A DNA stretch of 10,218 nt from Thiotrichaceae bacterium (GTDB taxonomy: Bacteria > Pseudomonadota > Gammaproteobacteria > Thiotrichales > Thiotrichaceae), in the NCBI GenBank assembly GCA_027009095.1, contig JALVDG010000243.1:1-10218 (forward strand). Reading direction: 5' to 3'. How positions within the stretch are numbered: position 1 is the stretch's first letter; every line of letters begins with the position of its first letter. The notes below the pieces were generated by a model. It saw only the letters and a program-made list of their open reading frames with translations. It was not told the DNA's origin and made no database searches. Shown piece by piece: positions 1-6,074 of the stretch. Made by a program: the position numbers and the translations under genes.

Positions 1-40
1 TGATTATTTTATAGCTAAATTTCATTTTTTTACTTTCTAA

Positions 41-77
41 AAAGAAAAAATCAATGGTTTAGTTATGCTAAAAACCA
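41..77 (-). terminator. possible rho-independent terminator reading leftward
   Basis: On the minus strand, an A/T-rich stem (TGGTTTTTAG paired with CTAAACCA, with one bulged base and a 5-base loop, 77 to 55) is followed after four bases by TTTTTT-C-TTTTT. This could end the soxB transcript, which has no better U-tract terminator closer to its stop codon. The stem is weak, so the call is tentative. Confidence 0.35.
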
Positions 78-176
78 AGGTGTCTATTTTTTTATACACT
101 GCAAGTTATTGATTTTAAACGTGCCTGTGGATTATGAGAAGTTACAAAAAATCACAACACTATTTTTACTAATTAC

Positions 177-260
177 TAAATCAACCAAAACAGGACACAA
201 ACTCTTGCAGAGTTTACCCGACTCCGATACGCCTATTTATGCCCTGTTTTGGTTGATTTA
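177..260. repeat. 84-bp element with perfect 18-bp inverted arms and an inner hairpin
   Basis: The arms TAAATCAACCAAAACAGG (177-194) and its exact reverse complement (243-260) enclose 48 bases. Within them AAACTCT-TGC-AGAGTTT (199-215) forms a second perfect 7-bp hairpin, leaving a GC-richer single-stranded segment near 216-236. The outermost bases of each arm are TA. The structure could be a MITE-like non-autonomous element, a structured RNA, or a 3' processing/stability structure for soxB mRNA. There is no U-tract beside it, so a simple intrinsic terminator is unlikely. It does not match integron attC core sites. Confidence 0.75.
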
Positions 261-304
261 ATCTTAAAGAGCTTAATAATTAAAACTCCTCGTTCATATA
301 TATA

Positions 305-333
305 GGAGACTATCTAGAAAAAAGATAGCCTTC
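305..333. terminator. imperfect stem-loop just after soxB
   Basis: The halves GGAGACTATCT and AGATAGCCTTC pair with one A/C mismatch and one G-U pair around a 7-base A-rich loop. It starts 24 bases past the soxB stop codon in the soxB direction. On the plus strand it is followed after five bases by TTTTTT (339-345 region), while on the minus strand it is followed by TATATATAT. It may terminate a rightward transcript or protect the soxB 3' end. Confidence 0.35.
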
Positions 334-356
334 TAATCATTTTTTGGACTTAAAAT

Positions 357-2264
357 TTACTCAGGATAATCCGCAATACCTGGATTGTCCGATACATTCT
401 TTAAGATCGGATTATTAATTTTTGATAGTTTAAGTACGTTGTTTTTGTCTCGATTATTAAGGATGTAATCGCGTACCACATCCCACATCAGTCTTCCTTC
501 TGGGGTGCGATTGACGGTTGCCCAGCCTGCGACTTTGTAGGTTTTCTTGGGGTCTATTTTGTCGCCATTGTCGAGTTTGGCGTCGGTGATGCGGGAGTAC
601 AGTGGCTTGGTGGGGTCGAGGGTGTAGTCCATACCGCCAAGTCTGACCATGTCGCCTCCTGATTGTAGGTAGGGGTCAGGGTCGAAGAGGTTATCGGCAA
701 CTTGTTCGAGGGTTTCTAGCAGGTCTTTGCCTTTCATTTCAGTAACATAGGTTTCGGCGTAGGTCATGGCACATTGGGTCATCACGTCTTCCATGGTGAT
801 CCAGTCGCCTTTGAGGGTGGTGGTTCCCCAGCGCACACCTGCGGACATAGCGATGTCGGCTTTGTATTCTTCGCGTAGGGCATTACAGAGGATTTGATCC
901 CATGTGCCCATGAAGTTGCCTCTTCGGTAGAGGGTTCTGTCTGCGATGGCGAGTTTTTCTTCGAGAATTTCTTGGTAGGTTTTACCGAGACGTTTTTTGT
1001 TGTAGTAGAATTTTTTGTTACGACTTTCGATGATTTTGTCGTCGTATTTTTTACTGCGCATTTGACTAATGTAGGCTTCCATTTCTTTGTCTGCGGGTAG
1101 CCAGTTACTGATGACGGGGAGCATTTTGTAGTGCATATCAACTTTGCCGTCGTGCATGTCCATGTCCATAACACCAACGTATTTGCCGTTAGAACCGCCA
1201 TTGGTGACTAGGCAATGTCCTTTGCCTGCTTTGTTTTTGACCTTGATGGGTTGTGGCATACCGTCGTGAGTGTGTCCACCGAAGATGGCATCGATACCAG
1301 GGATGTTCTCACCCATTTTTACGTCTACATCCATGCCGTTGTGAGAGATCATGATGACGGCATCGGGTTTTTCTTCGCTGCGAATTTTTTTAACGAGGTT
1401 TTTCATGTCGTCTTCACGCAGTCCAAAAGACCAGTCTGGGAAGAACTCTGGGGGGTTGGCGTTTGAGGTTCTTGGGAAGGCTTGTCCGACGACAGCGATA
1501 CGTTTACCGCCAATTTTTTTCATCACATAAGGTTGGAAGGCATAGCCTTCGTCTTCATCAAACAGACCTTTGCCGCCAAATTTTTCGGTCATCTCGGGGT
1601 ATTCGTCACTCATTAATGCATCTTCTTTGATGCGGACGTTTTGTCCGATAAAGTCACCTTTGAATAAGGCAACATTGCTGAGGACTTCTCTTTCGCGGTA
1701 GGTAAATTCCCAGTGACCTACCATGACATCTATGCCGAGGATGTTGGAGGCTTCTACCATGTCGACACCGCGTGTCCAGACATTGGTTGCTGAGCCTTGC
1801 CATAAATCACCGCCATCGAGTGTGAGGGTGTTTTCTCTGCCACCTGCTTCTTTACGAAGTTGATCTAAGAGGGTTTTTATATGCGCATAGCCACCTGTTT
1901 TGCCGTATTTTTTAGCGGCATTAAAAAAGTCCAAATAGGTGTAGGCATAGGCTTCAGGACCATCGAGCGGTAGCTTCATGTATTCTAGGAGTTTTTTGCC
2001 GACGATATGTGGTGGACGACCAAAGGCTTCTCCCACGCCTAGGTTGACGTTTGGCTCACGAAAATAAACAGGCAATAACTGACCGTGTAAATCGGTGGTA
2101 TGAAGAATACGTGCCTGCCCTTTTTTGGGGATACTATAAAACCCTTTTGGCATCGACTCTGCTGCAGTCGCGTTTTGCATTAAAAGTGGTAGACTACCCG
2201 TTGCGGTACCTGCTGCACCCATTGCGAGTAGTTTTAAAAAGGTTCGTTTATCCATCGTTGGCAT
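357..2264 (-). CDS. soxB: SoxB, thiosulfohydrolase of the Sox sulfur-oxidation pathway
   Basis: SoxB hydrolyses the terminal sulfone from the cysteine-bound sulfur chain carried by SoxYZ, releasing sulfate in the periplasm; it is a dinuclear-manganese enzyme of the 5'-nucleotidase/metallophosphoesterase superfamily. The 635-residue product has the family's usual full length. Visible motifs are DLHGQL (about 58-63), GGDLWQG (151-157), the SoxB-type GHWEFTYRE (183-191), SHNGMDVD (307-314), GGHTHD (329-334), and the C-terminal GGDMVRLGG (536-544) and GWATVNRTPEGR (580-591). Residues 1-35 form a Tat-like signal with KRTFLK in place of the usual RRxFLK, a hydrophobic stretch and an ATAAE cleavage region. 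The first ATG is chosen because AGGGGAT lies 6 bases before it; a second Met at residue 4 is less well spaced. No other sox gene is visible, so partners must be encoded elsewhere. It is divergent from a sensor kinase and response regulator that may control it. Confidence 0.97.
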   Translation of the reverse strand: MPTMDKRTFLKLLAMGAAGTATGSLPLLMQNATAAESMPKGFYSIPKKGQARILHTTDLHGQLLPVYFREPNVNLGVGEAFGRPPHIVGKKLLEYMKLPLDGPEAYAYTYLDFFNAAKKYGKTGGYAHIKTLLDQLRKEAGGRENTLTLDGGDLWQGSATNVWTRGVDMVEASNILGIDVMVGHWEFTYREREVLSNVALFKGDFIGQNVRIKEDALMSDEYPEMTEKFGGKGLFDEDEGYAFQPYVMKKIGGKRIAVVGQAFPRTSNANPPEFFPDWSFGLREDDMKNLVKKIRSEEKPDAVIMISHNGMDVDVKMGENIPGIDAIFGGHTHDGMPQPIKVKNKAGKGHCLVTNGGSNGKYVGVMDMDMHDGKVDMHYKMLPVISNWLPADKEMEAYISQMRSKKYDDKIIESRNKKFYYNKKRLGKTYQEILEEKLAIADRTLYRRGNFMGTWDQILCNALREEYKADIAMSAGVRWGTTTLKGDWITMEDVMTQCAMTYAETYVTEMKGKDLLETLEQVADNLFDPDPYLQSGGDMVRLGGMDYTLDPTKPLYSRITDAKLDNGDKIDPKKTYKVAGWATVNRTPEGRLMWDVVRDYILNNRDKNNVLKLSKINNPILKNVSDNPGIADYPE

Positions 2265-2307
2265 GCGTATATCCCCTACTGAGGTTGTAATTAGATCTAT
2301 TTATTTA

Positions 2308-2313
2308 ATTATA
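2308..2313 (-). promoter_or_regulatory. candidate soxB -10 box
   Basis: A perfect TATAAT occurs on the minus strand about 44 bases before the soxB ATG, predicting a start site near 2301. The hexamer 17 bases upstream (around 2331-2336, inside the neighbouring palindrome) is not a good sigma-70 -35 box, which fits an activator-dependent promoter. Inferred from sequence only. Confidence 0.45.
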
Positions 2314-2329
2314 CGTTTTAAGCTATTCC

Positions 2330-2344
2330 TTAATCGGCGATTAA
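2330..2344. promoter_or_regulatory. 15-bp palindrome at soxB -35, candidate operator
   Basis: TTAATCGGCGATTAA is a perfect inverted repeat of 7-base arms around one central base. Its centre lies about 36 bases before the predicted soxB start site, where class II activators contact RNA polymerase. The nearby FixJ-type regulator is the obvious candidate to bind it, but no direct evidence links the two. Confidence 0.4.
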
Positions 2345-2419
2345 AACCTACAATATCGATAGACCACATAGTCTGCTAGAAATACAATAAAAAGAAAATG
2401 GTCAGAAGCATTGAATAAC

Positions 2420-2436
2420 ATGGGGTTTTCCCCCAT
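2420..2436. repeat. G4/C4 stem-loop in the divergent intergenic region
   Basis: ATGGGG and CCCCAT pair perfectly around a TTTTC loop. The element lies between soxB and the kinase, just before a candidate plus-strand -10 box (TAGAAT, 2459-2464). It may be a protein-binding site or an RNA hairpin. There is no U-tract, so it is not a typical terminator. Confidence 0.4.
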
Positions 2437-2458
2437 ACGAGCAACGACAATTTTAAGG

Positions 2459-2464
2459 TAGAAT
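2459..2464 (+). promoter_or_regulatory. weak candidate -10 box for the kinase operon
   Basis: TAGAAT lies about 58 bases before the proposed kinase start, in a suitable place for a 5' leader of roughly 50 bases. No convincing -35 hexamer stands 16-18 bases upstream. Confidence 0.25.
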
Positions 2465-2479
2465 AAATTCACAGTACTA

Positions 2480-2500
2480 ACCCTCTCCCTAGCCCCCTGA
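2480..2500. repeat. C-rich stretch resembling a dispersed-repeat fragment
   Basis: The stretch reads as CCCTCTCCCT followed by AGCCCCCTGA, strikingly C-rich in an A/T-rich intergenic region. It resembles the CCCTCTCCCTAGCCC-type dispersed repeats met in several bacterial genomes. It ends only a few bases before the Shine-Dalgarno of the kinase and could also pair weakly with it (CCTC with GAGG). Only one copy is in the window, so its repeat nature is not proven. Confidence 0.3.
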
Positions 2501-2504
2501 CACT

Positions 2505-2512
2505 GAGGAAGT
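2505..2512 (+). promoter_or_regulatory. Shine-Dalgarno supporting an upstream kinase start
   Basis: GAGGAAGT lies 11 bases before ATC at 2522 and 20 bases before ATA at 2531, and nearly 300 bases before the first in-frame ATG. It therefore favours initiation at a rare codon near 2522 over the ATG at 2804, although the spacing is somewhat long. Confidence 0.4.
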
Positions 2513-2521
2513 AATTAACTT

Positions 2522-4699
2522 ATCGTTACCATACGTTTCAAAGCCATCCTTTCTCTCTTTTTTCTCTTTATCTGCCTCCCAACATGGGCAGAAAAACGGG
2601 AAAAATCGACTAATCCTTTTATTACCATCGGCGTATTAAGCCATAGAGGCGATGCTAAAACACTCGAAACATGGAACCCTACCGCCAATTATCTTATCAG
2701 CAAACTACCTCAATATGACTTTGAAATTATCCCTCTTGATTTCGATGAGGTAGAGCCTGCTGTTAAAAATCACACCATTGATTTTATTCTTGTTAATTCA
2801 GGTATGTACGTTAATTTAGAAGAAAAATACGGTGTATCACGCCTTGCCACAATGGTTACTTCCGATATTAATCGCCCCAATAATGTGTTTGGAGGTGTTA
2901 TTTTTACCCGCGAAGATCGTGATGATATTAATAGTCTTCGAGATCTAAAAAATAAATCATTTATGGCTGTCGATAAAGATTCTCTTGGTGGTTTTCAGAT
3001 GGCATGGCGCGAAATGAATGCTTTGGGTATAAATCCTTACCGAGATTTTTCTCGATTAGAGTTTGGTGGTATTCATGACCGTGTGGTAATGGCTGTTTTA
3101 GATGGTAAAGTCGATGCAGGAACCGTTCGCACGGATATTTTAGAACGCATGGATGCCGCTGGTACCATTGATATTGATGATTTAAAGTTTATTAATTTAC
3201 GCCACAAAGATAAATTTCTCTCACTTCATAGTACACGACTCTATCCCGAATGGCCTTTTAGTAAATTAAGTCACACATCACCTGAACTAGCCCGTCAAGT
3301 TGCTGTTGCCTTATTGCAAATACCGCCTAGTAACTCTCCTTTAAGCTCCGATAAATATACTAATTGGTCTATTCCCCTCGACTACCATGAGGTGCGTGCT
3401 TTATTCAAAGAACTTGCCCTCCCGCCATACGCTTCTTTAGAAAAGTTAACACTCACAGAGGTACTCAAACGCTATTGGTATTTAGTATTAATCGGCATAA
3501 TTTCCTTACTCTTGCTCATTAGCTTAATTTCCGTTGTCGTCCGACACAATCGTCGCCTTAAACGTAGCCAGCAACGCTTAGAACGCCAACATGAATTAAT
3601 CAATCAATCGGTTGCTGATGGTATTTATGGTGTCGATTTGGAAGGAAATTGTACCTTTGTTAATAAAGCAATGGAGAATATGACGGGATGGAAAGCTGAA
3701 GATCTTATTGGTAAAAATCAGCATATTATTCTTCACCACACCCATGAGGATGGTACACCACACCCTAGAGAAGAATGTCCTGTCTATCAATCGGCTGTTG
3801 ATAGTCGCGCTCGCTTTATCTCGGATGATATTTTCTGGAAAAAAGATGGTAGCTATATCAATGTTGAGTACAGTTGCACCCCCTTTCGCGATTTAAAAGG
3901 AAATATACAAGGTAGCGTGGTTGTTTTTAGAGATATAACCGAACGCAAAAAAACACAAAAACGGAATCAAGAGCATCAATTACAATTAGCTCATGTAGGA
4001 AGATTGAGCATGTTAGGTGAAATGGCATCGGGCATAGCCCATGAGTTAAACCAACCACTTACTGCTATCAGTACCAATGCCAGGGCATGTGCGAGAATGC
4101 TAGAAAGTGATAATAACAACATAGAGCAATGTGCCGATGTGCTAGATAAAATATCCTCACAAGCCGAGCGTGCTGCTAATGTTATCCAATACATTCGTCA
4201 CTTTTCACACAAAGAATTACCACATCAAAAACCTGCTAAAATAAGTCTAATGGTTGATACGGTACTCGACTTGCTTGAAAAGGAAATTCAAAGTAAAAAA
4301 ATAAACCTAGAGTTACAACTCGATAAGGATCACGATTGGGTTTTTGCCCAAGATATTCAAATCGAACAGGTTATTTTAAATTTAGTACGCAATGCGATTG
4401 ATTCGCTTGAATGTGTGCCAAAGGGCAAACGAAACTTAAGTATACGTAGCACACCGACAAATAATAATAAAATTGAAATTAGAGTCAGCGACACAGGATT
4501 AGGCTTAAAAAAAGTGATACGAGACCAACTATTTGAACCATTTATGACAACCAAAGATCAAGGAATGGGGCTAGGACTTTCGATCAGCCAAGGGATTATT
4601 GAAGCACATGGTGGACAAATCAAAGTAGAATCACCATTAGGACAGCAAACAGGTGTGAGTTTTTATTTTTCACTACCACCTGCTAAGGAACGTGCATGA
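2522..4699 (+). CDS. TtrS/ThsS-like membrane sensor histidine kinase with a non-standard start
   Basis: The first ATG in frame is at 2804 (631 residues), but coding sequence clearly begins earlier. The same frame, after in-frame stops at 2504 and 2516, encodes a basic n-region, a hydrophobic run (KAILSLFFLFICLPTWA) and the first strands of a PhnD/TtrS-like periplasmic binding domain. No ATG, GTG or TTG lies between 2519 and 2804; ATC at 2522 or ATA at 2531 are the possible starts. Numbering from 2522 (725 residues): signal peptide 1-23, binding domain about 30-305, transmembrane helix about 317-340, a PAS domain about 357-476, and an H-box with His507 in GIAHELNQPL. The ATPase domain has an N-box around Asn624, DTGLG near 657 and MGLGLS near 682. 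The family autophosphorylates this His in response to a periplasmic ligand and passes the phosphate to the regulator encoded next. Ligand identity, perhaps thiosulfate or tetrathionate, is inferred from domain type and soxB proximity. Confidence 0.85.
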   Translation: MVTIRFKAILSLFFLFICLPTWAEKREKSTNPFITIGVLSHRGDAKTLETWNPTANYLISKLPQYDFEIIPLDFDEVEPAVKNHTIDFILVNSGMYVNLEEKYGVSRLATMVTSDINRPNNVFGGVIFTREDRDDINSLRDLKNKSFMAVDKDSLGGFQMAWREMNALGINPYRDFSRLEFGGIHDRVVMAVLDGKVDAGTVRTDILERMDAAGTIDIDDLKFINLRHKDKFLSLHSTRLYPEWPFSKLSHTSPELARQVAVALLQIPPSNSPLSSDKYTNWSIPLDYHEVRALFKELALPPYASLEKLTLTEVLKRYWYLVLIGIISLLLLISLISVVVRHNRRLKRSQQRLERQHELINQSVADGIYGVDLEGNCTFVNKAMENMTGWKAEDLIGKNQHIILHHTHEDGTPHPREECPVYQSAVDSRARFISDDIFWKKDGSYINVEYSCTPFRDLKGNIQGSVVVFRDITERKKTQKRNQEHQLQLAHVGRLSMLGEMASGIAHELNQPLTAISTNARACARMLESDNNNIEQCADVLDKISSQAERAANVIQYIRHFSHKELPHQKPAKISLMVDTVLDLLEKEIQSKKINLELQLDKDHDWVFAQDIQIEQVILNLVRNAIDSLECVPKGKRNLSIRSTPTNNNKIEIRVSDTGLGLKKVIRDQLFEPFMTTKDQGMGLGLSISQGIIEAHGGQIKVESPLGQQTGVSFYFSLPPAKERA

Positions 4700-4810
4700 T
4701 ATAAGTTTAACACCCTAACTTGCCTGATTGTCCCAGCTTGAATGATCTAAAATCGTTGCGTAGAGTGACTATGCACCTGCTAAAGCTTCTAAACACATTG
4801 AGGAATAGCT
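4700..4810 (+). other. 111-bp gap between kinase and regulator genes
   Basis: This is longer than usual between cotranscribed two-component genes. I see no convincing promoter or hairpin in it. The GAGGA at 4800-4804, six bases before the ATG, is a good Shine-Dalgarno for the response regulator. Confidence 0.5.
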
Positions 4811-5425
4811 ATGCCAGAAGACATTACCGTTTTTATTGTTGATGATGACGAAGAAGTTCGTGATGCCCTGCAATTACTCATGCAATCGATAGGTTTAAAC
4901 GCTAAAACTTACGATTCTGCACAATCTTATTTAGATAATTTCGATGCAGAAAGCCCTGGCTGCCTCGTTTTAGATGTTCGCATGAAAGGCATGAGTGGCT
5001 TAGCATTGCAATCACACCTCTCTAGTTTTGATTTGCACCCTCCTATTATTATTATTACAGGGCATGGTGATATTTCGATGGCGGTACAAGCCGTGCAAGC
5101 AGGCGCGGTAGACTTCTTAGAAAAACCATTTAATGAACAAAGCCTACTCGAAAGCATCTACAAAGCCATCGAAATAGATGCAGAACAACGCGGTGTCGCC
5201 TGTAAAAAAGCAGAAATCCAAGAACGCATAGAGCGTTTAACCCAGCGCGAAAAAGAAGTCATGGAAGAGGTTGTAGCAGGCAAGCGAAATAAAGTCATCG
5301 CCTATGATCTTAATATTAGCCAATCAACCGTCGAAGCACATCGCGCTAAGGTGATGGAAAAAATGGAAGCCTCTTCTTTATCCGACTTAATGCGCATGAT
5401 TTTTTCTATTAGAACAAATATATAA
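4811..5425 (+). CDS. FixJ/TtrR-family response regulator (receiver plus LuxR-type HTH)
   Basis: This 204-residue protein has the classical two-domain layout. The receiver domain (about 5-125) shows the acidic cluster DDDEE (11-15), the phosphoacceptor Asp55 in VLDVRMKG, Thr83 in IITGHGD and Lys105 in EKPF, so all phosphotransfer residues are present. The output domain (about 140-200) begins LTQREKEVM and has the recognition-helix region ISQSTVEAHRAKVMEKM, typical of NarL/FixJ DNA-binding domains. The VRMKGMSGL and GHGDISMAVQAVQAGAVDFLEKPF segments are characteristic of the FixJ subfamily, which includes TtrR. It follows the kinase gene on the same strand and is almost certainly its partner. 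Regulation of the divergent soxB is inferred from position. Confidence 0.93.
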   Translation: MPEDITVFIVDDDEEVRDALQLLMQSIGLNAKTYDSAQSYLDNFDAESPGCLVLDVRMKGMSGLALQSHLSSFDLHPPIIIITGHGDISMAVQAVQAGAVDFLEKPFNEQSLLESIYKAIEIDAEQRGVACKKAEIQERIERLTQREKEVMEEVVAGKRNKVIAYDLNISQSTVEAHRAKVMEKMEASSLSDLMRMIFSIRTNI

Positions 5426-5438
5426 ATATGCTCTAATA

Positions 5439-5987
5439 ATGATACTCAGTAAAAATCCTCAAGATTTAGTCAAAACGCTACAACAAGGCGGTATTATCGC
5501 CTACCCTACCGAAGCTGTATTTGGGCTAGGCTGTGACCCGCTCAATGAAACCGCTGTCATGCGCTTACTTAGCATAAAACAACGCCCTATTGATAAAGGA
5601 CTCATCTTAGTTGCCGCTAATTTTTCGCAAGTCGCCCCCTTTTTATCTCCCATCAGTGAACAACAAAAACAACACACACAGCCAAGCGAAACCACATGGG
5701 TATTCCCTGCCAAAACTGATACTCCCCAATGGCTAACAGGACAATTTAACTCCCTCGCCATACGCATTAGCAAACACCCCTCTGTTATCCAACTATGCCA
5801 ACACTTTGGCTCAGCATTAGTCTCAAGCAGTGCCAATCTCTCAGGACAAAAACCTGCTAAAACCAGTCAGGAAGTTATTAACCACTTAGGTGATAGGCTA
5901 GATGGCATACTGGATAACGAGGTAGGAAACTTATCTAAACCAACTAAAATTAGAGACAGCTTAACGGGAGAAATACTACGTGGATAA
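5439..5987 (+). CDS. tsaC: TsaC, threonylcarbamoyl-AMP synthase (Sua5/YciO/YrdC family)
   Basis: TsaC makes threonylcarbamoyl-AMP from threonine, bicarbonate and ATP, the first step of the t6A modification at position 37 of ANN-decoding tRNAs, in the cytoplasm. The 182-residue length matches the short proteobacterial TsaC rather than the longer Sua5. Motifs seen are YPTEAVFGLGCDP (22-34), KQRPIDKGLILV (47-58), SLAIRISKHP (105-114), SSANLSGQKPAKTS (130-143) and a C-terminal PTKIRD (168-173), the usual nucleotide-binding signature region. It starts 13 bases after the response regulator stop with no clear Shine-Dalgarno, so translation may be coupled to the upstream gene. Its presence behind a two-component system is probably positional rather than functional. 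Confidence 0.95.
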   Translation: MILSKNPQDLVKTLQQGGIIAYPTEAVFGLGCDPLNETAVMRLLSIKQRPIDKGLILVAANFSQVAPFLSPISEQQKQHTQPSETTWVFPAKTDTPQWLTGQFNSLAIRISKHPSVIQLCQHFGSALVSSSANLSGQKPAKTSQEVINHLGDRLDGILDNEVGNLSKPTKIRDSLTGEILRG

Positions 5988-6017
5988 AGTAAGGAATTGA
6001 TGTTTTGTTATTGCTTG

Positions 6018-6037
6018 TTCCTAAATTTATTTAGGAA
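6018..6037. terminator. first of two tandem hairpins between convergent genes
   Basis: TTCCTAAAT and ATTTAGGAA form a perfect 9-bp stem around TT. It lies between tsaC and the convergent ATPase gene and could act in both directions, but has no adjoining U-tract. Confidence 0.45.
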
Positions 6038-6044
6038 TACATAC

Positions 6045-6062
6045 CGAGGAATTTATTCCTCG
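6045..6062. terminator. second tandem hairpin between convergent genes
   Basis: CGAGGAAT and ATTCCTCG form a perfect 8-bp stem around TT. It begins eight bases after the first hairpin and shares its AATTTATT core, and the AGGAAT and ATTCCT arms of the two could also pair with each other. It ends 12 bases from the ATPase stop codon. It is probably a shared 3' end structure for the convergent transcripts. Confidence 0.45.
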
Positions 6063-6074
6063 AGTCATATCTCG

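Larger units (their letters stand above)
1..356. other. gene-free stretch downstream of soxB
   Basis: This A/T-rich 356-bp region holds no convincing coding frame and no tRNA. It contains three stem-loops listed separately: a leftward terminator candidate near the left edge, the 84-bp inverted-repeat element at 177-260, and an imperfect hairpin at 305-333. Nothing else is seen. Confidence 0.7.

Noticed and set aside
177..260. Integron attC site
   Set aside because: The arms do not contain RYYYAAC/GTTRRRY core sites, and no integrase or cassette genes are nearby.
782..1466. Open frames on both strands inside soxB (139, 68 and 83 codons)
   Set aside because: They are shadows of soxB with low-complexity composition and no family motifs.
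2051..2290. 79-codon plus-strand frame over the soxB 5' end
   Set aside because: It lies antisense to the SoxB signal peptide, has no Shine-Dalgarno support and does not resemble a known protein.
2420..2436. Rho-independent terminator at the G4/C4 hairpin
   Set aside because: No U-tract follows on either strand and it lies between divergent genes where no transcript should end.
2804..2806. ATG as the true start of the kinase
   Set aside because: It would remove the signal peptide and the first strands of the binding domain, which are clearly encoded upstream in the same frame.
5501..5836. 111-codon minus-strand frame inside tsaC
   Set aside because: It is a shadow of tsaC; the plus-strand frame has all TsaC motifs.
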